Of a DNA stretch of 64,000 nt, positions 1 to 10,057 are shown one piece after another. Position numbers and translations under genes: made by a program. This stretch comes from Guadua angustifolia (lineage: Eukaryota > Streptophyta > Magnoliopsida > Poales > Poaceae). The stretch covers positions 49,014,200-49,078,199 of the forward strand of contig CM070517.1 of the NCBI GenBank assembly GCA_036346375.1, read 5' to 3'. The notes under the pieces are model-generated. The model ran no database searches and had not been told where the DNA came from. It saw nothing but the letters and a program-made list of their open reading frames with translations. How positions within the stretch are numbered: the stretch's first letter is position 1; each line of letters opens with the position of its first letter.

Positions 1-1166
1 TTGACTATTGATATGAAACACAATCAATTGAATACATTAGCAGATTATATGTATGCATATAACATATGACACCGAAATGGGGCACCATGGAGCATGGACT
101 CTATGATTTCAAATGAGTGAATTCAAACTAAATTTGGGTATATTTTTTTGAAAATTTTAGTTTTAGGGTATATACCAATCTATAACAATTCAAATGAAAT
201 ACATACCTTTGAAAAATATATAATCATACTCAAAGATTTTGAACGAATTTAGATTGCATGCTTTGATGATTTATTTTACTATTCGTATATTATAGATTTT
301 ACTATTATACTAGAGAGTTTAGCAATTATATCCGTATATATAGATTTTGCTTTCATGCTTTTTGGTATGTACTCCTAGCTCACTAGTACTGCACTTTGAT
401 TTAGAACCGGTTGGCTAACATAGCATTGCCATGTTTGTACGTGTGTGCACGCAATTATACAGGGTGCTCTCTCGTTTTCATGGCTGCACCAGACGTCGTT
501 AAACAGCCACGTCCCGCCGCCGCCGCACAGCCACTGCAACGCCACAGAGATCCTCTCACGGAGAGATTCCCGCCGGGGCATTCCCTCAACTCGTCGCAGA
601 AGATTCTCGCACAGCAACTGCAACGCCACAGAGATCCTCTCACGGAGAGATTCCCGCCGGGGCATTCCCTCAACTCGTCGCAGAAGATTCTAGAACAGGA
701 GCAAGTATATATTCATGTCTATGCTATTGTACTCCAAGCAGATGGAAACAGTGCATAGACTACGTACTTACGCACAACCAGATCGAAATCTTAGTTTGTG
801 TGCTGCAAATTAATCGATGAAATGCAGACCAGTAGTAGTATAGGATGTAAGAGATCGTTGTCGCTGACCGGAGCGCCGGAATTAAGAAACACCGAGATGA
901 CACGCACAAAATATCAAAATTACAGAAACGGCCGTTCTTACGGCGACGATCGCGTTCATATTTATTCTGGTAGTTGAATTGTCTAAGGTATCGGTAAATC
1001 AAGAATCGGTAAAAGTATGATAGCAGTAAAATGGAAGATACTAGGAGTCGGACGTCCGTCCGGCGAATGTGTGTGTTTTTTTAACGTGTCGGCGTAACAT
1101 TTTTTTAAGTAACGCGTGCAATAAAATTAATCATCGTGTGCAACATTTTTTTATGGGCATTCCTAA
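1..1166. other. Unassigned left flank
   Basis: Mostly AT-rich sequence with no recognised protein, RNA gene or complete transposon. Apart from the 84-bp tandem duplication at 524-691 I see nothing assignable. A short plus-strand reading frame from the ATG at 480 runs through both copies of that duplication and meets a GT-containing context near 705 that could be a splice donor, but no homologue is recognised and no second exon was found, so I do not call a gene. Confidence 0.5.
524..691. repeat. 84-bp tandem duplication, two copies
   Basis: Positions 524-607 and 608-691 are near-identical head-to-tail copies; I see one mismatch (531 C versus 615 A). The period is exactly 28 codons, so the plus-strand frame through it stays open and repeats the peptide around RHRDPLTERFPPGHSLNSSQ. 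This could be a recent slippage or unequal-exchange event in a first exon, or non-coding. The coding interpretation is unproven. Confidence 0.85.
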
Positions 1167-1590
1167 CACTACTAGGGAATGGGCTATCACAATCAGTTCC
1201 AACTGGGTTTTACAACCGGTTTTAAAACCGCTTGTAAGCAATCACTTGTGATACTCCAGGCAATATCACAAACGGTTTTATAACCGCTTGTAGAAGCCAT
1301 TTAAAAAGAAAAGTAATATTGTGAGGAATGGGATTCGAACCCACGACCCTCTCACCTCTCCTCGTGACCCACGCCTCACTCATGTAGCCAACCCATCCAC
1401 GCGTGCTCTCTAATAGAGTAGGACATGCATTCCTTTTATTATTTCAAAAACTGGGCTTCTACAAGCGGTTCTACAAACGGTTCATATCCCCAACCGCTTG
1501 TAGAAGCCCTCTCCTGGCTTGTGGCTATTGAACCGCTTGTGATGTACTATCACAACCGGTTCCAAATGTACTATCACAACCGCTATAGTG
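1167..1590. mobile_element. Non-autonomous CACTA (En/Spm-type) element
   Basis: It starts CACTACTAGG and ends CTATAGTG, the inverted CACTA termini. Both ends carry many subterminal copies, in both orientations, of AACCGCTTGT- and AACCGGTT-like motifs, as expected for transposase-binding subterminal repeats. The 424-bp interior is too short for transposase and holds a tRNA-like segment. The expected 3-bp target duplication is absent (TAA on the left, TCG on the right), so at least one flank has been rearranged. Confidence 0.8.
1320..1415 (-). other. tRNA-like segment inside the CACTA element
   Basis: On the minus strand the sequence contains GGTTCGAATCCC, a match to the RNA polymerase III B box, and an imperfect A-box-like stretch about 70 nt upstream. 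No complete cloverleaf was drawn. It is more likely a tRNA-derived remnant (SINE-like or captured tRNA) than a functional tRNA gene. Confidence 0.35.
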
Positions 1591-1718
1591 TCGACAAAAA
1601 GTTTGTCTAAGTTTGTCAGATTGTTTGCGAGAGTGTTATGATTTTGGGATTTTGGCCTATTGATTGACTTCGACTGAGTTCTTGCATGAGAAGTTGCACT
1701 TATTTGAGCTAAGTCAAA
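1582..1718 (+). repeat. Direct repeat R, left copy (137 bp)
   Basis: This segment recurs at 12,758-12,894 with the same length and two visible mismatches. Its first nine bases (GCTATAGTG) overlap the end of the CACTA element. It belongs to the 3' internal region of gypsy element A. Together the two copies bracket the permuted element. Confidence 0.85.
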
Positions 1719-1827
1719 TCGTTTTGTTAATCGTTAGATTTGAGGTTTTGGTTTACCGTTTGTAATCGTTGGAGTTTTTGTGTGGGTGTTTTGAGTTGGC
1801 AAAGAAGTTTAAGACCTTTGTATCTTT
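1719..1827 (+). mobile_element. Gypsy element A, 3' internal segment (left of copia insertion)
   Basis: This non-coding tail of element A's internal region runs up to the copia insertion and resumes at 6,804. The TCTTT at 1823-1827 is one copy of the copia target duplication. No open reading frame is recognised. Confidence 0.65.
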
Positions 1828-2066
1828 TGTTAGACTACCATATATTGTCTATCCATACTTGGACAGGCGCCTCAATCATGCATGCGCAATATCATCCCTT
1901 GCCATACATGGCCTGCGCATGCACTGATATCTGGTTGTACAAAATTAGGAGATTGTTGCTATATTTAGTGATAGGTTACTATAACTAGGATTCATATATG
2001 TCTATATGTATGTACCTTCTATATCAATGAAGATATTCCAATTCTTCCAAACCTTTCCCTCTTTCA
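1828..2066 (+). repeat. Copia 5' LTR
   Basis: This 239-bp LTR starts TGTTAGACTACC and ends CTCTTTCA. It differs from the 3' LTR by three substitutions that I could find and no indel. Confidence 0.96.
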
Positions 2067-2078
2067 TGGTATCAGAGC
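2067..2078 (+). other. Copia primer-binding site (initiator Met tRNA)
   Basis: TGGTATCAGAGC follows the LTR with no gap and complements the 3' end of plant initiator methionine tRNA, the usual minus-strand primer for plant copia elements. Confidence 0.93.
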
Positions 2079-2089
2079 AGTAGACGTCC

Positions 2090-5000
2090 ATGGCCGATGC
2101 TCCTGTTCTTCCTGGCGCCAGCTCCTCAGCTCCAGCCGCCATTGCCATCCCACCCAACCCCACTGCCGGCGCCCTCATCCTAGCAGCCGTCGGCCCTCCT
2201 TTCAATCCTGCTTCCTCTTTATCCACCATCAATGTCAAAACCCACATACCTTTCTCTCTTGTGCTTGATCCACCAAATTACTCCCGATGGCGAGAGTTGT
2301 TCGAGATCCTCGTCGGCAAGTTCGGCGCCACTGATCATCTCTTTGCTGCCGCGCCAACAGTGCCCGACGCCACATGGACAACCACCGACTTCGCCGTCAA
2401 GTCTCTTCTATACGCCTCTCTGTCCAAAGAGATTCTTGGCATTGTGCTTCATCGCCGCGCCTCCGCCCGCGACATCTGGCAGAGCGTGGAGGTGCTCTTC
2501 CGGAACAATCGCACATCGTGAGCTCTGCCTCTTGAAGCCGAGTTTCGCACCCTGGCGCAAGGAGACCTTTCCATTCTCACCTACTCCCAGCATCTCAAGA
2601 ACTATGCTGATTCTCTTGCCGATGTTGGGCACCCTGTCCGAGATGACACGCTTGTCCTCACTCTCCTCCGAGGATTGAGCGAGTCCTATCGCCATATTGC
2701 TGCAATCATCAAGACCAAGGAGCCTCTTCCTTCCTTCCTGGCGGTTCGATCTATGCTCCTTCTCGAAGAAGCTGAGATCAAGACCAACAAAGCAACTGGT
2801 GCTATTGCCCTCCTCACCGGCGTTAGTGGCCAGTCCTCCTCCTTCAACAGCAACACCAATAAAGGAGCCGGCCACTCCAAGCACAAAGGAAAGGGGAAGG
2901 GCCGCAACAGCCAGGGCGCCTCCGGTCCTGGAAGCCTCAATTTTTCCAACCAGGGCGGCACCAACTTCTACGGCGCTCGACCTCCGGCTCTACCTTTTGG
3001 CGCTCGCGCTGGTCTCAACCCCTGGGCCGGCAGCTTCCAGTTCTGGCCGACTACCTCCTCAGCGCCAGGTATCCTTGGCCCACGGCCTCCGCAGTAAGCC
3101 TTCTTCACGCCGGGAATGCAGAACTCGGTGCCTTCACCTCCTCAGCAGTTCTTTTCCCCACTGACACCGGCACCCCTTCCAGCACCTTCGGCTGTCTCCT
3201 ATGGCGGCGAGCAGTATCCTTCCTGGGATCAAGCTTCCATCATCCAGGTGATGAACGCCATGACTCTCCAACAACCTGACCCGGCTGACTGGTACATGGA
3301 CTCCGGGGCCTCCTCTCACCTTACCACAAACTCTGGTAATCTCTCCACTCTCCACTCCACACCCTCTCCCTCTACACAAATCATTGTCGGCAACGGTTCC
3401 TCTCTTCCCGTGGTTGCCACCGGGAATAGATGCCTTCCTACCACCACTCGCCCTCTTCATTTGTCCAATGTTCTTGTCTCTCCCAATATCATTGCTAATC
3501 TTATTTCCGTTCGCAAATTTACTAAAGATAATCACTGCTCTATCAAATTTGATCCCTTTGGTTTCTCTGTGAAGGACCTTCGCACTCAAGCCGTGATTCA
3601 GAGGTGCAATAGTTCGGGCGATCTCTACCCCTTTCGTGCTGCACCCACGCCATACACCTTTGTTGCTGCCTCCTCCAATCAGATTTCTTGGCAGCGTCGT
3701 TTGGGACATCCTGGCGATCAAGCATCGTCCCATCTCGCAGCACCTTTAGCCCTACCTAATAAACTTGTGCCACATGTTTGTCATGCATGCCAGTTAGGCA
3801 AACATGTTCGCCTTCCGTTATCTACTTCTGTGTCTCGCACAACAAAACCTTTTGAACTTATTCCTTGTGACTTGTGGACGTCACCTATTCATAGTCTGTC
3901 TGGCTTTAAATATTATTTAGTCTGTTTTGATGATTTTACACATTATCTATGGACTTTTCCTCTCAAATTTAAGTCAAACACTTTCTCCACGTTACGCCAT
4001 TTTCACGCCTATGTCTCCACTCAGTTTTCTACCACCATTCAAACATTTCAGTGTGATAATGGGCGTGAATTCGACAACACTGCCACCAGAACCTTCTTCC
4101 TTACAGCCGGCATACATTTGCACCTCTCCTGCCCATACACCTCCCAACAAAATGGCAAAGCTGAACGGATTCTTCGGTCCACCAACAATATTATCCGTAC
4201 TCTTCTTTTCCAAGCCTCTATGCCTCCTTCCTATTGGGCCGAAGCTCTCCACACAGCAACATACCTTCTTAATCGCCTGCCAACCAAAACTCTTTAATAC
4301 CGCACACCCTACCAAGCCCTTCATGGTTCATCGCCATCCTATGCTCACTTCCGAGTTTTTGGATGCCGTTGTTATCCTAACCTCTCTTCCACCACACCCC
4401 ATAAACTTGCCCCTCGCTCCACCGAGTGTGTTTTTCTCGGCTATTCTGCCAATCATAAGGGTTACCGGTGTCTCGACTTGGCTACCAACCACATCATCAC
4501 TTTGCGGCACGTTCTGTTTGATGAGCTAACCTTTCCGTTTGCCAGGACATCCTCCCCTGCCCCCTCGGCATACTCCTTCTTGGATGCAGGTCCTGACGAC
4601 GACATTCCAAACACCATGCCTGCTGCTGGCATGGCTGGCAGGCGCTTCTCCTCGCTCTGCTGCTGGCATGGCGGCAGTATGGCTGCCTGCGCTTCCTGCC
4701 GGTTCTTCAGACGTTTCGCCTCGGGGCCTTGCCGACACAGATGTGGCTCGCTCTGACCCTGTCGATGCTGGTATGGGGACTCCGACCACCAAGTCCTTCC
4801 CCATTCCCACCCTGCACCATGTCTTCACTCGTCGTCCACCATCGCCCACTGTATGGCTCCTCCGGCGATGCGGTGCCAGACACCACCGGTGGCCGCTAGG
4901 CTGAGGATGCCGCTCCACCGGCCTCTTCTCATCCCATGGTGACCCGAAGCAAGGATGGCACGCTTCCTCCTCTGCTATTCCAGCTCCATTCTACCACTGC

Positions 5001-6546
5001 TAGCGGTCTTTCTCCAGAACCAAAGACCTACCGCAGTGCCCTCAAAGATCCTCATTGGAAGGCGGCCATGCTCGACGAGTACACCGCCCTTGTCAGCAAT
5101 CACACCTGGGAATTGGTGGTGCCTCCCCCTCGCGCCAACATCGTCTCCGGCAAGTGGATTTACAAACACAAATTCAACTCCGACGGCTCTCTCGCCCGCT
5201 ACAAAGCACGTTGGGTCCTCCGTGGCTTCTCCCAACAGCCCGGCATTGACTACGATGAGACGTTCAGTCCGGTGGTTAAACCCGCTACCATTCGGACCAT
5301 GCTCTCCATCGCCGTCGACAAAGCCTGGCCCATCCATCAGCTGGATGTCAAGAACGCTTTCCTCAACGGCAACCTTACTGAGACGGTCTATGCCCAACAA
5401 CCTTCCGGCTTCGTCGACCCCGACCGGCCTCATCATGTCTGTCGTCTCAACAAGTCGTTGTACGGTCTCAAACAAGCCCCTCGGGCCTGGTACAGTCGCT
5501 TCCACACCTTCATCACCTCCGCTGGCTTCATCAACTCCAAATCCGACTCATCGCTGTTCATCTACCACTCCGGCGTCGACACCGTTTACCTCCTCCTGTA
5601 CATCGACGACATCATCCTTACTGTCTCTGCACCGGCTCTTCTTCGGCGCTTCATCGACACCCTCAAGCAAGAGTTCGCCATGAGCGATCTCGGTGATCTC
5701 CACTACTTCTTGGGTATTGCGGTCTCCCGCTCCAAGGATGGCCTCTTCCTGTCGCAGGCCAAGTATGCGACAGAAATCCTACAACGCGCTGGCATGTCAG
5801 AATGCCATCCTTGCGCCACTTCCATTGAAGCCCGCACCAAACTCTCAGCAGATGGAGGACAGCCCGTCGCTGACCCGACTCTCTATAGGAGTTTGGCCGG
5901 TGCCCTGCAGTACCTAACCTTCACCAGGCCGGACATTTCCCATGCCGTTCAACAAGCATGTCTCTACATGCACGACCCACGAGATCATCACTTTCAGCTC
6001 ATCAAGCGGATCCTTCGCTATCTCAAGGGCACCCTTGACTATGGCATTCAACTTACTAGCGGCGGTCCTCATGATCTCACCGTCTACACCGATGCAGACT
6101 GGGCCGGGTGTCCTGATACGCAGCGCTCTACTTCTGGATATTGTGCTTTTCTTGGCCACAATCTCCTTTCTTGGTCCTCCAAAAGGCAACACACTGTGTC
6201 CCGCTCCAGTGCCGAGGCCGAATATCGAGGGGTGGCTCATGGTGTCGCCGGCCCTTCTGCCTCAAAACTTCTCCTCAAACTACATCAACCTCTTCGCCGA
6301 GCCACCATCGTCTACTGCGACAATGTCAGCTCTGTCTACCTCTCCACCAATCCGGTCCAACACCAACGCACCAAGCATGTGGAGATCGACCTTTATTTCA
6401 TCCGCGAGCGTGTTGCTCTTGGCGAAGTTCGCGTTCTACATGTGCCTACATCCCATCAATATGCTGACATCTTCACCAAGGGTCTTCCGTCCTCCATCTT
6501 TCAAGAGTTCAAGACCAATCTCACCGTCCGTGCCGCTCCCGGCTGA
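2090..6546 (+). pseudogene. Copia gag-pol polyprotein, multiply interrupted
   Basis: Reading from the ATG at 2090 gives a Gag capsid region, then protease (WYMDSGASSHL, catalytic Asp at about 3299), integrase (HHCC finger about 3690-3800; catalytic D/D/E contexts PCDLWTS, CDNGREF and QQNGKAER), then RT with YIDD at 5599-5610 and RNase H (YTDADWAG, AEAEYR, ADIFTKGLP), ending in TGA at 6544-6546. Gag through integrase share one frame, broken by TGA at 2519-2521, TAA at 3095-3097 and TAA at 4295-4297. In the integrase-RT linker the frame shifts twice, and TAG lies at 4897-4899 just before the long RT-RNase H frame (from 4936). The Gag tail is basic and Gly/Ser-rich, and I see no CCHC zinc knuckle. 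The element cannot make the full protein, though RT-RNase H is still open. Confidence 0.95.
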
Positions 6547-6550
6547 GATT

Positions 6551-6559
6551 GCGGGGGGA
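6551..6559 (+). other. Copia polypurine tract
   Basis: GCGGGGGGA lies directly upstream of the 3' LTR and five bases after the pol stop codon. It is the expected primer site for plus-strand DNA synthesis. Confidence 0.85.
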
Positions 6560-6798
6560 TGTTAGACTACCATATATTGTCTGTCCATACTTGGACAGGC
6601 GCCTCAATCATGCATGCGCAATATCATCCCTTGCCATACATGGCCTGCGCATGCACTGATATCTGGTTGTACAAAATTAGGAGATTGTTGCTATATTTAG
6701 TGATAGGTTACTATAACTAGGATTCATATCTGTCTATATGTATGTACCTTCTCTATCAATGAAGATATTCCAATTCTTCCAAACCTTTCCCTCTTTCA
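6560..6798 (+). repeat. Copia 3' LTR
   Basis: A 239-bp copy of the 5' LTR, followed at once by the second TCTTT target duplication. Three of 239 positions differ (about 1.3%). Confidence 0.96.
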
Positions 6799-6803
6799 TC
6801 TTT

Positions 6804-6862
6804 GATTTGCGTAGTTGGCATTCTTCGAATTCGGGGGTCGAATTCCTTTAAGGGGGGGAGAG
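6804..6862 (+). mobile_element. Gypsy element A, 3' internal end with polypurine tract
   Basis: This is the continuation of the segment interrupted at 1827. It ends in an A/G-rich tract (AAGGGGGGGAGAG, 6850-6862) immediately before the LTR start at 6863, as expected for the polypurine tract preceding a 3' LTR. Confidence 0.75.
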
Positions 6863-8392
6863 TGTAGTACTGCGGAACCTCGCTCCAATTTTGGGTTTTC
6901 CTTCGTGTGATCTGGGGCTCGTCTGGTAGGTAATCTCAAGGGTGGCTGGCCCTGTTGGGAGTGCTAGGGTTAGGGTTTTAGGAGTGGGAGGGGTTTTTCT
7001 AGAATTTCCCCTCCTCACCTTCCTTTTAACCTAACCTCATCCCTCTCTCTACCTTTTGTGGTGGCTGCCATTTTCTTTCCTTGGCCAGATGTTTCCCCAA
7101 TCCACTCTCCCTACCGACTTCCTCCAGGCGCCTCTAAGCCGAGCTCCTCTCCTTGCGCCTCCTCTCCTCCAGCTCGAGCTCCTCTCCCTGCGTCCTGCCG
7201 AATCCAGCCCGAGCTGCCTCCCCAGCCCTCGACTCGGCTCCCTCCCCTGCCCTTCTGGCAGAAGCAGCTAGCAGAGCAGCGCAGAGCCAAAGAGTGCAAG
7301 AGAATAACATGAAGAAGCCCGGAGACTTAAGCAAAGCAGAGGCAAAGAAGAATGCAAGCACTTCCTCCTCCTTCCTCTCCCTTCTTGTGGTAAGTGGAGG
7401 TGGGGGTCTAGCTTATGGATGAATTGTTGTAGCTATGGTGTTTGATGAAATGCCTAGCTAGGTTTTCATGAGAATGAAGTGATTTTTCATGCTTGTCTTG
7501 TGGTCCCGATGATTCAAGTGTACATGATTAAGTGCTGAGTTTTTGTATATATATGTATGCACTCAATCCATACTGGAAGTTGGTATGTATCCTAAAGCTC
7601 ATGTGAGCTCTAGGGTTTGTGCTTGTGAGCTTTGAGGATTTGTGAAGGAAACCAGAAACTTGCTTAGGGATTTTCTTGTGCAGTTGATTTCTGAGGCTCG
7701 TCTTAGAAAGTGTATATTGTACCTCACTGTTTTAAAGCTTATTCATTACTATGATCTGATTTAGATTTCTTTATTGTTGTTTTGCTCTGAGCATTGCTTA
7801 GCTAATTCGGTTGATAAATTAACTTGTGGCTGATCTGAACTTAGTTGCTTCGGTTGGTAAGTGGCTGATCTAGACACAATCTGTTTTCAATCATGTTAAC
7901 AGTGAGCTTGACTCTATGTATACATCATTGTGCATGGCTTAGGAAGATCATATTTGGTGGCCTTATTTTCTTAAGTTGACTATTTAGTTCAATTGTAATA
8001 TTTTGACCCTGTGTGGTGGAGCTGAGAGCGCTATTAATCAATTATTCATTAATTTGATTCAAGAGACATGATTCATTGCGTAGTTGACATAAATTTCATG
8101 ATATCTTTGTTATTCGATGTGTTAGTATTTTGTTTAGCCAATTATTTTGGATTGATACATTTGCATATGAGATCATGTTTATTGTACCTATTATCTCCTC
8201 GATCAACGCATTATGCTTAAGTTGGTGTATTATCCCTAGTCAATGTTGAGTAAAGCTACCCATGGGGATTTAGATATGCAAGGGTTCTGTGTTGCGATTG
8301 ATTGATTGGTAGGTAATTTGTATCTGTGTTTGATTTCGGATTTTAGGAGGAGTGGCCTCTTCTTCGCGCGCCACTCCGCTCCTCCCGGTAAA

Positions 8393-8400
8393 AGGCAAGT
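8393..8400 (+). promoter_or_regulatory. Candidate GC-type 5' splice site in LTR A
   Basis: AG|GCAAGT matches the strong GC-AG intron donor consensus and is kept at a comparable place in most LTRs of this window. Splicing here is inferred, not shown. Confidence 0.4.
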
Positions 8401-8933
8401 ACATCGAGTAGTGTGCCTAGTTGAGTTGTTCGTTGTTATTTATCTATTCATGGATAATTTTCTATTGATTGTGGCAAGTATGAGTTATATTGGTGATCGT
8501 CCCTTCGAGGACGTGATTAGCTATTGGATTCGAATGGTCACTAGTAAGCCTTAATCTCGGTGAGTTTACTGTACCTTTGTTAATATTGCAGTGAGTAGCT
8601 AGTATGGGGGGTACGTGGATACTCGTGGTTAATTTACAAGAGTTGTACTTAACTGTGCCCCGTTTGGGGACTGGAATTGAGTATGTGTGCGAATCGATTA
8701 GATGATTATGAGTGTAGTTGAAATTAATTGCGTTAATTGCATGACAGAAACGCTGTAACGTGTTGTCATGTCTTATTGTTGAATCTGATTAGACTAGTAC
8801 TGCTGGCAACTTATGAATGTGAGAATTGGCTATGTTTATGTATGTGGTTATAGTTATGTTAGTGTTGGCAACGAATGAAAGGTTGCATTTCATTCATGTA
8901 AATTGCATTGTGCATTCATTAAAGGAAGAGGCG

Positions 8934-9110
8934 ACCCATTCTGATGTGAGCCTCTGTGTTCACACGTAGTGAACACAAAAGTCCTACCTCGTAGTCTCAT
9001 TCATCGAGGTGAATGGGAGCGAGACAGTAAGAGTAGGCACCTTCCACAGGATGGAAGGGACGTGAGGGTGCACACCGACGGGTGGGCACTCAGCAGTACC
9101 GGTACATGCA
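8934..9110 (+). other. Conserved hairpin cluster in LTR A
   Basis: Four inverted repeats follow one another: GTGTTCAC/GTGAACAC around ACGTA (8956-8976), CTCATTCA/TGAATGGG (8996-9017), GTGCACACC/GGTGGGCAC around GACG (9068-9089, one mismatch) and GTACCGGTAC (9096-9105). The related solo LTR at 14,004 keeps each pairing with altered bases. It could be a structured RNA element in the LTR transcript or a set of palindromic protein sites. Confidence 0.6.
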
Positions 9111-10057
9111 TCGAAAAGAGCATTCATGTGCATTGCATCTTTAATAATGAGTTTTGTGGTAATGGTATGTCATATGGGTTGCGACTATGGTAAAGGAAGG
9201 TTGAGTCGTGGCCTCAACCCAAAAAGGGGAGATTGAATTGAATTTGATGAATTAGCGCATCTCATTGCCTTGCTAATTATGTTATATGACTATCGTGGAG
9301 TGAAGTTGAGTTATGAACTCAACTAAAGTTGATGAAAATGGTTTGCGTTGAAAAAGGGGTGGTTGAGTCGGGGGACGTTGTGATTTAGCGTTAAGTAATG
9401 GTTCTTGGGCATTGATTGGTTTTATTATCAAGTTGATGGCTTGATTGCAGTAATTTTTGGTATGGTCAAGTTTTTGCTTTAAATGGGTATAAATGCATAT
9501 TGTCCGGATATTGTTTCATTTGCATTACTTGCTCTTATGAACAAGCTATTGTTCTACTTATGTTAAATTGGAATTGCTATTCTCGTGTACTTCGCTGAGT
9601 CATCTACTCATGCTTGTTGTTTGTGTTGTTTCAGGTACCTTGAAACCGGCATGCATGGATGGGGGTAGTAGCACAATCACGTTTTGCATCATCACCTTTC
9701 CATTATGTTGATTTATGGTTCTAATATAAATAGCTCGAGAAAATTCTTGTAAGGGGTTATTTGCGGTTATGTTTAATGAATTCCTGTCCTGTTATAATTA
9801 TGTGGTGGCGTTTATTAATTTCTATTGGCTGTGTGATGGGTTAACTAAGGACTTGCTAGAATGATATCATATAACTGCAAATGTTTTCTGTCTGCTGAGT
9901 GGATGTCCTAGTTTTAGGGGAGGTGCTGCCGAAATTTTTATTAAATTCGACAACCTCCTAGTTGTTCGCTTGCTTTGCTAATGGTTATTCTTAGTGATTT
10001 GTAATTGTTGGTGCTAGAGGGTGTAACATTCAGGGCACGGGGTACCGGGGTGTTACA

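Larger units (their letters stand above)
1828..6798 (+). mobile_element. Complete Ty1/copia LTR retrotransposon
   Basis: This 4,971-bp element has two 239-bp LTRs (TG...CA), a perfect 5-bp target duplication TCTTT at 1823-1827 and 6799-6803, a primer-binding site directly after the 5' LTR and a G-rich polypurine tract directly before the 3' LTR. The domain order protease-integrase-RT-RNase H is diagnostic of copia. The two LTRs differ at three positions, so insertion is recent. It is structurally complete, but stop codons and frameshifts make the polyprotein non-functional. It sits inside the 3' internal region of gypsy element A. Confidence 0.97.
6863..10057 (+). repeat. Gypsy element A LTR (3.2 kb)
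   Basis: The LTR starts TGTAGTACTGCGG and ends GGTGTTACA, 3,195 bp. It is preceded by a polypurine tract and followed by a primer-binding site, so it serves as the 3' LTR of what lies upstream and the 5' LTR of what lies downstream. A GC-rich, CT-rich block lies at about 7,050-7,300, and a structured core at 8,934-9,110 is shared with the solo LTR at 14,004. Short reading frames around 7,050-7,420 lie within the LTR and are not treated as genes. Confidence 0.85.

Noticed and set aside
8230..8600. Small 82-codon frame and other short frames in LTR A
   Set aside because: No domain and no start context; they lie inside a retrotransposon LTR.
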